DNA of 64,000 nt from Leucobacter exalbidus (GTDB lineage Bacteria; Actinomycetota; Actinomycetes; Actinomycetales; Microbacteriaceae). The stretch lies in NCBI RefSeq assembly GCF_017834145.1, contig NZ_JAFIDA010000001.1, forward strand, positions 3,038,001 to 3,102,000. Direction: 5' to 3'. Below, one piece after another: positions 18,836 through 26,921 of this stretch. How positions within the stretch are numbered: position 1 is the stretch's first letter; every line of letters begins with the position of its first letter. The notes beneath the pieces are model-generated. The model did no database searches. It was not told where the DNA came from and saw only the letters and a list, made by a program, of their open reading frames with translations. A program made the position numbers and the translations under genes.

Positions 18836-18879
18836 GAGCGGGGTTGGTACCGGGAATGAACCCGGCACCAACCCCGCTC
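18836..18879. terminator. Long hairpin between tetR and the disrupted surface-protein gene
   Basis: Two 19-nt arms (GAGCGGGGTTGGTACCGGG and its complement) with one mismatch around loop AATGAA. It lies between converging genes and probably ends both transcripts. Confidence 0.75.
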
Positions 18880-19132
18880 GATGCCCATTGCTGGGCTGGG
18901 GGATGAGGTAACTGTTGAGGGGGAATCGTAAGTTACCTCGCTACTGACTAGGCGAGCTTGTTACGCCGCATCATCAGTAGGGTCATACCGCCGACCACGA
19001 ACAGGGCGCCGCCTGCAACGAGGGGCCAAGTGGCCGCTGCGCCGGTGCGGGCGAGCTCGGGAGCCGAAGCTTCGGCTGCCACTGCGGCTGTCTGCTGTGC
19101 AGGCTTGCTCGAATCTGTGCTGGTGGTGGGTT

Positions 19133-19380
19133 GGGCAGGAACAGTGGGCTCGGCCGGCACAACGGGCTCAGCGGGAACGGTGGGTTCTGCGGGAACGGTG
19201 GGCTCAGCGGGGACCGTGGGCTCTGCGGGAACGGTAGGTTCTGCCGGGACGGTGGGCTCTGCCGGAACGGTGGGCTCAGCAGGAACCATCGGGTCGACGG
19301 GCTCGTTGGGATCAACGGGCTCGTTGGGATCCGTGGGGTCGACAGGAATTGCCGGCTCGGTGGGATCCACCGGATCCGGG
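19133..19380 (-). repeat. Proline-rich tandem repeat (VPAEPT and DPxEPV units)
   Basis: An 18-bp unit encoding Val-Pro-Ala-Glu-Pro-Thr is repeated about nine times, next to Val-Asp-Pro-type repeats. It is a wall-spanning stalk in the disrupted surface protein and a site where slippage changes length without changing frame. Confidence 0.85.
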
Positions 19381-20267
19381 GCGATGCCACAGCTCAGCTG
19401 GCCAGCAAAGGTGTGATGGTGGATCTCGCCGCCACCAGCGGTGGTGACGTCGCCGCCTGCGAACCACTGACCGTTGGTGGTTACGCCCGAGTTGAAGTTC
19501 AGCGCAGAATTGGGAGCCCAGATGGAGCCCATTTCGAAGCCATCGATGGCGATATCCTCGGTGGTATCCGAGAGATCGACCATGATGTAACGTGCGAAGT
19601 GTTGATCCTCAGTTGTTCCTGCGCGCCAGCCCTCGAAATTGATTTGTTTTAGAGTGGTCTGGTCTTTCGCTCCGCGAATGATTAGCGGTGCGGCCGCGGT
19701 CGGTACATATCCGTCTGCGCGATCCCGCTTGACGGTCTTGCCTGCAATGTCCGTGTAATTGATGACGTTCGGACGGTCAGGGGCGAAACCAGAGACAAAT
19801 ACCTGTCCGTGCTCTTCTTCGACGGTGACCGCATTCGAGAGCTCTGCGTCTGAGTACACGCCAGTGAGGCATGCATTCGCGCGAGTGATCTGCGCCTCAG
19901 AAGCGCTCAAGTAATCAGCGACCGAGCTCTGCTCGGTCTTGTAATTTGCGATGTCAGAGCCCTGGAACGGGACAGACTTGAGATCGATAATGCCGGCTTC
20001 AGCGTTGGTAATGCGCAGGAAGTTGCCGCGTTCGGCACCGGTTAGCCCATTGATATTCACGAACTTGACGACGGCGTTGGCCTCGGCGGAACCGGTAGCG
20101 ATCGTCCCTGAATCATCACGGTTCGAGACGTCGAATGCGCCGTTGCCAGCGAAGCTGTCAGCGAGAATGCGTACGGGCACGCCATCAACCGTCGGCACGG
20201 TGTAATCGGCGCGACCAGCTGCGGTGTGAACGACGGGATAACCGTTCTGGTTGGTGGTAGCAATGCT

Positions 20268-20275
20268 TCCGTATG
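20268..20275. repeat. Target site duplication, left copy
   Basis: TCCGTATG directly left of the IS end; the identical right copy is at 21578-21585. The 8-bp length is usual for the IS256 family. Confidence 0.92.
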
Positions 20276-21577
20276 GGCCTATAGGACAAAACGTGTGGGT
20301 TTTGTTGAGCGTGTCTCAGGGCCTGCCCGCCCATCCGCTGCGTGTCCATAGCCCTTCGTTGGCATCGAGGCCGGTGTCATAGAGCGATACTGGCGCTGCT
20401 GGATCTTTCGACTCTGGTTGTGCAGTGTTCGTGTGTTGCCGTTTCTCGGGTTGGTGTTCTTTGAGGATCACTGCTGGGTTCGGGAACTCTGAATGCAGAT
20501 ACAACCACCACTCGATCGCTCGTCGTTGATGTTCTTCTGGCATGCCCCGATGGAGGCGGAGCAGAAGCCTCATCTGGGAGTTCGTGCCTCCCTCGATCTC
20601 GTTCGTCGTGGAGGGCACGTTGAGATGCGCGAGTTGCGGGCTGAGGAACGTAAATAGATGGCCGCCCTGGATAGCGCGTTGTAGCACTTGGTAGCCCGAC
20701 CTGAGGCGTTGATGCGTGTACCACCAGGTTTGGTTCGGCCTCGCCCACGACGGCACCTCGGCCGCGTGTTTGCGATACGTGCGTTCCTTGGTGAGGTGCA
20801 GGAACGAGTTCTCCCAGGCCAGGAAAAGCTGCGCCCATTCCTCGCCCCCAGTGACAGTTTTTACGCGGGTGAGTTTCAGAGCAAGGCCCCACAACCCCTG
20901 ACCGGCAGGCGTTTTTGAGCGGGTCGTGACGTGTTTCCGGACGTTGCGTTGGAGATGCACGAGACAGCGTTGAACCTGGGCCGTAGGCCAATGAGTATTG
21001 AGCGCAGCATGCATGCCCGATCCGCCATCACACACCACGACCAGGGGCGCCGGCAGCCGTTGCATGAGCGCGCCCCAAGCAGCCGCTGACTCACGAGAAC
21101 ACCATTGGAACGCGACTACGGTTCCGCGGTGAGTGGCGACCAGCACACACCAGCCTGTCCGCAGATTGAACCCATCGATCTGGAGGACGTCGTACACCGC
21201 GCCAGTGACTGGAATGACGGGGCGGAGCGCCCAGCACCAGGCCGTCGTGCGGCGGAACTGTCGAGCTGCGCTGGCACCTCCGAGATCAGCCTGCGAGGCC
21301 TTCCCCGTGATCCAGGCGAGGAACTGATCCAGTTGCGCTTTGCGTGTCACATCGGGGCGTTTCCGAACCGATGAAGCACCGCATTTGGGGCATCTCCAAC
21401 GCACGGTTCCCGCGGGGGTCGTGCCATTCCTGACGAGCTTGGTGTTGTATATCAGGCAGGTGGTGGTGTTCTCGCTTTTGGGCACAGTTAAGGGTGCCCG
21501 GGCATAGCTTCCCTGGGTTTACCGCGTCATCCTGGGGCTAGATCAAGATCTCGTACACACGTTTTGTCCTATAGGCC
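20276..21577 (-). mobile_element. IS1249-like insertion sequence (IS256 family), 1302 bp
   Basis: Both ends carry the same perfect 22-bp terminal inverted repeat (20276-20297 and 21556-21577), beginning GGCCTATAGGACAAAACG. The flanks are the 8-bp direct repeat TCCGTATG. One transposase gene fills the element. Perfect ends, perfect duplication and an open transposase frame suggest a recent insertion. The family name comes from recognising the protein; a database comparison would fix the closest named element. Confidence 0.93.
20316..21485 (-). CDS. IS1249-like transposase (IS256 family)
   Basis: A 389-residue DDE transposase. The N terminus has a zinc-ribbon-like segment in which the second pair (CPKCGASS) is intact. 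The first pair reads CLIYN, so one cysteine seems replaced. Candidate catalytic acids are D in LQIDGFNLR, D in VVCDGGSGM and E in TTNEIEGGTNSQ, as in the family. A GTG start at 21485 is used. It lies in the same direction as the interrupted gene, so its transcription could run into the 3' fragment. Confidence 0.9.
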   Translation of the reverse strand: MPKSENTTTCLIYNTKLVRNGTTPAGTVRWRCPKCGASSVRKRPDVTRKAQLDQFLAWITGKASQADLGGASAARQFRRTTAWCWALRPVIPVTGAVYDVLQIDGFNLRTGWCVLVATHRGTVVAFQWCSRESAAAWGALMQRLPAPLVVVCDGGSGMHAALNTHWPTAQVQRCLVHLQRNVRKHVTTRSKTPAGQGLWGLALKLTRVKTVTGGEEWAQLFLAWENSFLHLTKERTYRKHAAEVPSWARPNQTWWYTHQRLRSGYQVLQRAIQGGHLFTFLSPQLAHLNVPSTTNEIEGGTNSQMRLLLRLHRGMPEEHQRRAIEWWLYLHSEFPNPAVILKEHQPEKRQHTNTAQPESKDPAAPVSLYDTGLDANEGLWTRSGWAGRP

Positions 21578-21585
21578 TCCGTATG
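21578..21585. repeat. Target site duplication, right copy
   Basis: TCCGTATG directly right of the IS; matches 20268-20275. Confidence 0.92.
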
Positions 21586-21892
21586 CCGCGACCGATCCCT
21601 CGATCTCGCCGTTACCGAGCATTACGTCGCCCTGCGAGACCACAGTGAAGCCGTTGTTGATCTCGAAGGGATTAAACGTGGTGGGGGCAGGTGCGGCGAC
21701 AGCAGCGGTAGATCCGCCCGCGACCAAAGAACCTGCGATAAGCGTGAATGCGCCTGCGCCAGACAGCGCGCGCTTCCATGAAGCTGATAGCGCGCGGGGG
21801 CGTGGTGAACTCGCCAAAGTGACTCTCCAAAAGGTGGGGTGCTCGAAATCTAAACATTGCGTGTCTGCCTGGCACCCATGTCGGCATAAACG

Positions 21893-21904
21893 TGCGTATA
21901 CGCA
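21893..21904. promoter_or_regulatory. Palindrome upstream of the disrupted surface-protein gene
   Basis: TGCGTATACGCA, a perfect 12-bp palindrome about 76 bp before the TTG start; possible operator. Confidence 0.4.
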
Positions 21905-22045
21905 ACGATAAGCACTGCGTGTTCCAGGCTGCAAGTCAGCAAGCAATCTCACAACAATTTCAAAGGAGCCGACGTTGAAGTTTGTGAGAAATATCTAAAG
22001 CGTGATTCGGAGGCTGGTTGGGCGTCTTGGAATGGAATACACAAA

Positions 22046-22112
22046 AGCCCCGATTTCGCCGCTTCTGCAGTCCATATGGGCTGCGAAACTGACGAAATTG
22101 GGGCTGATCCGG
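22046..22112. repeat. 67-nt structured repeat, copy 1
   Basis: The outer stem AGCCCCGATTTCG/CGAAATTGGGGCT has 13 pairs including one G-T. The inner hairpin is CAGTCC-ATAT-GGGCTG and the 3' tail is GATCCGG. Extra arms ACACAAAA/TTTTGTGT enclose it. It matches the copy at 26820-26886 at 54 of 67 positions. On the minus strand the stem is followed by TTTTGTGT, as in an intrinsic terminator, yet no minus-strand gene precedes it. Confidence 0.7.
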
Positions 22113-22343
22113 TTTTGTGTAGCCGGGGTGAAGTTTGGGGGGTCTTTTGATGGCGAAAGGGATCCGCCGAGTCGGGCAGTGGCATTCTCGTTCAGGTCGC
22201 AGGATCTGCGCAAAGGCTCGTTGCCCTGCGCATCGAATTACTAATTCGCTCCTGGGGCGATGCTGACTCTAGCACCGATGTTGCGCAGTAGCTATGTATT
22301 GGCTATTTATAAAAAATGAGTAATAAATCAATTAAAACTTGTT

Positions 22344-22399
22344 GACTATGAATAGTCCATTTGCGTGTTTAGGAACGTAAATTATGGTTTACGTAAACC
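22344..22399 (+). promoter_or_regulatory. Paired palindromes upstream of the intact surface-protein gene
   Basis: GACTAT-GA-ATAGTC (22344-22357) and GGTTTACGTAAACC (22386-22399) are both perfect. Their centres are 42 bp apart, about four helical turns. The first overlaps TTGACT (22342-22347), a possible -35; no clear -10 is visible at the right distance. Confidence 0.5.
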
Positions 22400-22484
22400 T
22401 TCGTCTACATCAGTGTTGGGGGCCTGTTGTAGGCAATTTTTGTGCGCCCAATTCGTGGGTGCTGTGGAGAGTGGAGTAATTGCT

Positions 22485-25400
22485 ATGCCCGTTCGTAAAC
22501 GCGTTCCTTTATCCTTAGGTGGAAGGCACTTGAAGAAATTCTTGGCGGCTGTCGCAACGCTGGCGGTAGCCGGGACTGGACTCATCGCTACTACAGCTCC
22601 GGCTGTTGCCGTGCCGAGCCAGTCACCCGCAGCTTCGTGCAGCCCGGTGAACCCGATGGGAGCCGCGACTCCGAACGGATCGGAGAACGGCTACACGGTA
22701 TTTGTGCGGGAGAACGCGATTCTTGCGAACAGTGAGCTTGAAGGCACGCTTGCTGTTGGAGGTCGTGCGACGTTTGGTGACGCGCGAGGCAACCAAAACC
22801 AGCAGTACCCGATCTACCATGGTGGTATTGGCGGGAACTATGACTATGAGGCTCCCACTCTCGACGGCGAGCCCAACCGCGTACTGATTCAGGAGTTCGC
22901 GACTGACGGCAAAATTGTTCAGGTCAAAGCCGATGGCGCGACCGGCGCAAGCGCTCAAGCTGGTGCAAAGATTGGTGATCAATCCACACCGGCCGATTAC
23001 ACGTTTGGGCCGATGTTTGGCGGGAACGGAACAACGTTCTTCCCCTCCGACGGCGGAAACATGAGCCCGCAGATTGACTCTGTTGTACAGCCATGGACTG
23101 ACCTGGAAGCTGCTCAGAAGAGCTGGAGTGCTGACGGTGATGTACTTTCATACTTCCCCGTAGACGCGGGCACTTCCATCATTGAGTCGTTCGCTGACTG
23201 GCAGAACATTCCCGCACCAGCTGGTGACGATCAGACCATTACGCTCAGCGCTGATGGGCCGAGCAAGTTGCAGCTCTCGGACTTTGCTGGAATCAGTAAG
23301 TTTCAGCTCGCCGATTATTCCGAAACATCGTTCCTCGTTATCTCAGTGGACCAGTCAGATGTTGTGGACGGCCGCGTAACGCTCCCGTCGTACTCTTTCC
23401 CCGGAAAGGAAGGGGCAGAAAAAGAAGGTGTGAGTCACATCCTCTTTGACTTCAGCGAGATCGTTGGCGCAGTTGAGGTTGTGTCTCCGAACGAACCCGT
23501 GCGCGGTTCGATCTATGCCCCCAACGCCCACGTTGTGTTCCCCGCAGAATCTGATGGCGGTCGGGAGTTCGAAGGGCAACTGATCGCCCAGAACTTCACG
23601 GCACTTCAGGGCGGTAAAGAAATGCATACGAACCTTTTCAAGGGACGATTCCCTTGCATCAATGAGCCTGTCGTGGTGAACGAAGGCACTTTCAACCTGC
23701 ACAAGGTGCTGGCCGGTGTTGAGGCGGCCGAGTTCCCTGCGGGGACCACGTTCCCCGTGACGGCAACCTGGGCTGATGGTGGCGAGAAAACGTTCGAGCT
23801 TCCTGCTGATGGAACTGTGGTGAACTCGGGTCTTCAGCTGCCGGAAGGCACGGTAGTGACGCTGACCGAGGGAGACCTGCCTGAGGCGCCTGCCGGGTAC
23901 TCGTTCGTGTCGAAGAGCCTGTCGGCTGACACGATCACCATCCTTGAGGATGGTGTCGCAGATGTTGAGTGGTCGGTCGCGAACACGTACGAGCAGGATG
24001 TTGTTGTCGTGAACGATGGCACGTTTAACCTGCGCAAGGTGCTCGCCGGTGTCGACGCGGCTGAGTTCCCTGCGGGGACCACGTTCCCTGTGACGGCGAC
24101 CTGGGATGGCGGCGAGAAGTCGTTCGAGCTTCCCGCTGACGGAACCGTGGTGAAGTCAGGCGTGGACTTGCCTGAGGGCACTGTGGTGACATTGACCGAG
24201 GGCAACCTGCCCGAGGCTCCTGCCGGCTACTCGTTCGTATCGAACAGCCTGTCAGCAGAAACGATCACCATCCTTGAAGATGGCGTGGCGGATGTTGAGT
24301 GGTCGGTCGCGAACACGTACGAGCAGGATGTTGTTGTCGTGAACGATGGCACGTTTAACCTGCGCAAGGTGCTCGCCGGTGTCGACGCGGCTGAGTTCCC
24401 TGCGGGGACCACGTTCCCTGTGACGGCGACCTGGGATGGCGGCGAGAAGTCGTTCGAGCTTCCCGCTGACGGAACCGTGGTGAAGTCAGGCGTGGACTTG
24501 CCTGAGGGCACTGTGGTGACATTGGCCGAGGGCAACCTGCCCGAGGCTCCTGCCGGCTACTCGTTCGTATCGAACAGCCTGTCAGCAGAAACGATCACCA
24601 TCCTTGAAGATGGCGTGGCGGATGTTGAATGGTCGGTCACGAACACGTACGAGCAGGATGTTGTTGTCGTGAACGATGGCACGTTTAACCTGCGCAAGGT
24701 GCTCGCCGGTGTCGACGCGGCTGAGTTCCCTGCGGGGACCACGTTCCCTGTGACGGCGACCTGGGATGGCGGCGAGAAGTCGTTCGAGCTTCCCGCTGAC
24801 GGAACCGTGGTGAAGTCAGGCGTGGACTTGCCTGAGGGCACTGTGGTGACATTGGCCGAGGGCAACCTGCCCGAGGCTCCTGCTGGCTACTCGTTCGTAT
24901 CGAACAGCCTCTCGGCTGACACGATCACCATCCTTGAGGATGGCGTCGAGGATGTTGCCTGGTCGGTCACGAACACGTACGAGCAGGATGTTGTCGTGAA
25001 TGATGGCACCTTTAACCTGCACAAGGTGCTGGTGGGCGTTGACGCGGCTGAGTTCCCTGCGGGGACCACGTTCCCTGTGACGGCGACCTGGGATGGCGGC
25101 GAGAAGTCGTTCGAGCTTCCCGCTGACGGAACCGTGGTGAAGTCAGGCGTGGACTTGCCTGAGGGCACTGTGGTGACATTGACCGAGGGCAACCTGCCCG
25201 AGGCTCCTGCTGGCTACTCGTTCGTATCGAACAGCCTCTCGGCTGACACGATCACCATCCTTGAGGATGGCGTCGAGGATGTTGCCTGGTCGGTCACGAA
25301 CACGTACGAGCAGGATGTTGTCGTGAATGATGGCACCTTTAACCTGCACAAGGTGCTGGTGGGCGTTGACGCGGCTGACTTCCCTGCGGGGACCACTTTC

Positions 25401-26558
25401 CCCGTGACGGCGACCTGGGATGGCGGCTCGGAAACATTCGAGCTTCCTGCTGACGGAACCGTCGTATCGTCAGAACTTCAGCTGCCTGAGGGCACTGTGG
25501 TGACGTTGACCGAGGGTGAACTGCCTGCTGCTCCTGCCGGCTACTCGTTCGTGTCGAAGAGCCTGTCAGCAGATACGATCACCATCCTGGATGGCGGGAA
25601 CGCAGACATCGAATGGTCGGTCACGAACACCTATGAGCAGGATGTAGTTGTCGTGAATGACGGCACGTTCAATCTGCGTAAGGTGCTCGCAGGTGTTGAC
25701 GCGGCTGAGTTCCCTGCGGGGACCACGTTCCCAGTGACGGCGACCTGGGATGGCGGCGAGAAGACGTTCGCGCTTCCTGCTGACGGCACGGTTGTGGAAT
25801 CAGAGCTTCAGCTGCTTGAGGGCACTGTCGTGACGTTGACCGAGGGCGACCTGCCTGCGGCTCCTGCCGGCTACTCGTTCGTGTCGAACAGCCTCTCGGC
25901 TGACACGATCACCATCCTTGAAGCTGGCGTAGCGGACGTCGAGTGGTCGGTGACCAACACGTATGAGCAGGATGTAGTCGTCGTAAATGACGGCACGTTT
26001 AACCTGCGCAAGGTACTGGCCGGTGTTGACGCTGCCGAGTTCCCTGAGGGAACCACGTTCCCTGTGACCGCGACCTGGGATGGCGGCGAGAAGTCGTTCG
26101 AGCTTCCTGCTGATGGAACCGTAGTGAACTCGGGCGTAGAACTGCCCGAGGGGACTGTGGTGACGCTGACCGAGGGTGAACTGCCCGAGGCTCCTGCTGG
26201 GTTCTCGTTCGTATCTAACACTCTGTCGGCTGACACGATTACCATCCTTGAGGATGGCGTGGCAGACGTCGAGTGGTCGGTCACGAACACGTACGAGCAG
26301 GAAGACGAACCGAACACGTACGAACCTAATGAGAATACTGAGAAGCCGACCACTGAGCCTAAGGAGCCGACGACTCAGCCTGATGAACCGGCCACTAAGG
26401 CTGGCGAGCAGACTCCTGTCGTGAAGGCTGCCAAGGCCGAAAGCGGCCTGGCCGCGACCGGTGGAATGTCTGCAACTGGTGCAGCGATCGCTGGAGGGGT
26501 GTTCCTCTTGGCCGGCAGCGTGCTGTTGCTGATTCGTCGCAAGCGAACCGCCATGTAG
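22485..26558 (+). CDS. Choice-of-anchor A surface protein with eight DUF5979-like repeats and LAATG sorting signal
   Basis: A 1357-residue exported, wall-anchored protein. Residues 1-42 form a signal peptide (basic start, core, AVA cleavage). About 58-395 is a choice-of-anchor A domain (YTVFVRENAILANSELEGTL, later VRGSIYAPNAHVVFP). Residues 397-1272 hold eight ~110-residue repeats starting GTFNLRKVLAG, matching DUF5979-like adhesin modules. A Thr/Pro/Glu-rich spacer follows, then LAATG at 1322-1326, a membrane helix and RRKRTAM. LAxTG is the motif known for class E sortases; no sortase gene is in the window. I prefer the ATG at 22485, with GGAG nearby, over upstream in-frame starts because it leads directly into the signal peptide. 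It is a likely adhesin or surface-layer component; ligand unknown. Confidence 0.9.
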   Translation: MPVRKRVPLSLGGRHLKKFLAAVATLAVAGTGLIATTAPAVAVPSQSPAASCSPVNPMGAATPNGSENGYTVFVRENAILANSELEGTLAVGGRATFGDARGNQNQQYPIYHGGIGGNYDYEAPTLDGEPNRVLIQEFATDGKIVQVKADGATGASAQAGAKIGDQSTPADYTFGPMFGGNGTTFFPSDGGNMSPQIDSVVQPWTDLEAAQKSWSADGDVLSYFPVDAGTSIIESFADWQNIPAPAGDDQTITLSADGPSKLQLSDFAGISKFQLADYSETSFLVISVDQSDVVDGRVTLPSYSFPGKEGAEKEGVSHILFDFSEIVGAVEVVSPNEPVRGSIYAPNAHVVFPAESDGGREFEGQLIAQNFTALQGGKEMHTNLFKGRFPCINEPVVVNEGTFNLHKVLAGVEAAEFPAGTTFPVTATWADGGEKTFELPADGTVVNSGLQLPEGTVVTLTEGDLPEAPAGYSFVSKSLSADTITILEDGVADVEWSVANTYEQDVVVVNDGTFNLRKVLAGVDAAEFPAGTTFPVTATWDGGEKSFELPADGTVVKSGVDLPEGTVVTLTEGNLPEAPAGYSFVSNSLSAETITILEDGVADVEWSVANTYEQDVVVVNDGTFNLRKVLAGVDAAEFPAGTTFPVTATWDGGEKSFELPADGTVVKSGVDLPEGTVVTLAEGNLPEAPAGYSFVSNSLSAETITILEDGVADVEWSVTNTYEQDVVVVNDGTFNLRKVLAGVDAAEFPAGTTFPVTATWDGGEKSFELPADGTVVKSGVDLPEGTVVTLAEGNLPEAPAGYSFVSNSLSADTITILEDGVEDVAWSVTNTYEQDVVVNDGTFNLHKVLVGVDAAEFPAGTTFPVTATWDGGEKSFELPADGTVVKSGVDLPEGTVVTLTEGNLPEAPAGYSFVSNSLSADTITILEDGVEDVAWSVTNTYEQDVVVNDGTFNLHKVLVGVDAADFPAGTTFPVTATWDGGSETFELPADGTVVSSELQLPEGTVVTLTEGELPAAPAGYSFVSKSLSADTITILDGGNADIEWSVTNTYEQDVVVVNDGTFNLRKVLAGVDAAEFPAGTTFPVTATWDGGEKTFALPADGTVVESELQLLEGTVVTLTEGDLPAAPAGYSFVSNSLSADTITILEAGVADVEWSVTNTYEQDVVVVNDGTFNLRKVLAGVDAAEFPEGTTFPVTATWDGGEKSFELPADGTVVNSGVELPEGTVVTLTEGELPEAPAGFSFVSNTLSADTITILEDGVADVEWSVTNTYEQEDEPNTYEPNENTEKPTTEPKEPTTQPDEPATKAGEQTPVVKAAKAESGLAATGGMSATGAAIAGGVFLLAGSVLLLIRRKRTAM
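23673..26300 (+). repeat. Eight tandem ~330-bp coding repeats
   Basis: The unit is 330 bp (110 codons) or 327 bp. Units 2-4 (about 24001-24990) are almost identical at DNA level; units 1 and 6-8 have diverged. Near-identical neighbours suggest recent duplication or gene conversion. Confidence 0.95.
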
Positions 26559-26665
26559 GTAGGCGTTTCTGGGCTGAGCCTGAGGCCTAGGTGAGGGCGC
26601 CGTCCCATCCAGATGAAGAGGAAACTTTTCTCACGGGTGGACGGCACTCATCGGTTAGGCGGCCG

Positions 26666-26712
26666 CAGCGCTGCTGGAATCTGTGTCATGCAGATTCCAG
26701 CAGCGCTGTTTT
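26666..26712 (+). terminator. Intrinsic terminator of the intact surface-protein gene
   Basis: CAGCGCTGCTGGAATCTG and its exact complement around loop TGTCATG, followed by TTTTCG; 18 perfect pairs. Confidence 0.92.
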
Positions 26713-26819
26713 CGTTTGCCCCGGGTGAAGGGCTGATCGTTCGCTGCTGAGGAAAGTGGGGGACTGGCCAGCTATACAGTTCCTGGGTTGCTCAGCGATG
26801 TCGCATGCGCCCACAGAAA

Positions 26820-26886
26820 AGCCCCGATGCCGTCGATCACGCAGCCCATAAGGGCTGAGGAACTGACGACATCGGGGCTGATCCGG
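26820..26886. repeat. 67-nt structured repeat, copy 2
   Basis: The outer stem AGCCCCGATGCCGTC/GACGACATCGGGGCT has 15 positions with one mismatch. The inner hairpin is CAGCCC-ATAA-GGGCTG and the tail is GATCCGG. On the minus strand it lies 35 nt after the stop of the gene at 26922-27788 and is followed by TTTTCTG, so here it can act as that gene's terminator. Confidence 0.72.
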
Positions 26887-26921
26887 AGCCGCGTTAGGCC
26901 CCGCCGAGGCCCGCGAGCTGG

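Larger units (their letters stand above)
18948..21817 (-). pseudogene. Choice-of-anchor A surface protein with LAxTG signal, split by an IS element
   Basis: Two fragments of one gene. The 5' part (21817-21578) starts at a TTG with GGAGAG 5 nt upstream and encodes a signal peptide (hydrophobic core, AAVAAPAP) and the start of a choice-of-anchor A domain (GFTVVSQGDVMLGNGEIEGS). The 3' part (20267-18948) encodes the rest of that domain. It is followed by a Pro-rich stalk of repeated VPAEPT units, the motif LARTG, a membrane helix and a basic tail (MMRRNKLA). Removing the IS and one copy of the 8-bp duplication joins both parts in frame (80 + 440 codons including stop). The start of the domain aligns by eye with the intact neighbour at 22485. 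The 3' part might still be translated from an internal GTG at 20198, but without a signal peptide it would not be exported. Confidence 0.88.
21818..22484. other. 667-bp divergent intergenic region of the surface-protein locus
   Basis: This gap holds a palindrome upstream of the disrupted gene, a 67-nt structured repeat, an AT-rich stretch (about 22285-22350) unlike the surrounding GC-rich DNA, and two palindromes before the intact gene. I see no convincing protein gene in it. Confidence 0.7.
26559..26921. other. 363-bp gap between converging genes
   Basis: Contains the terminator of the surface-protein gene and the second 67-nt structured repeat. I see no gene in it. Confidence 0.7.

Noticed and set aside
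21975-21998. Seven-codon plus-strand frame (TTG start) with AAAGGAG 6 nt upstream
   Set aside because: The spacing is attractive but a 7-residue peptide with a TTG start can occur by chance, and no leader-peptide logic is visible.
22365-22484. 40-codon N-terminal extension of the intact surface protein
   Set aside because: Overlaps the palindrome region, lacks a ribosome binding site, and would place the signal peptide internally.
23673-26300. Array considered as CRISPR or satellite DNA
   Set aside because: Units are 327-330 bp, fully coding and in frame with a surface protein; no short repeats with unique spacers.
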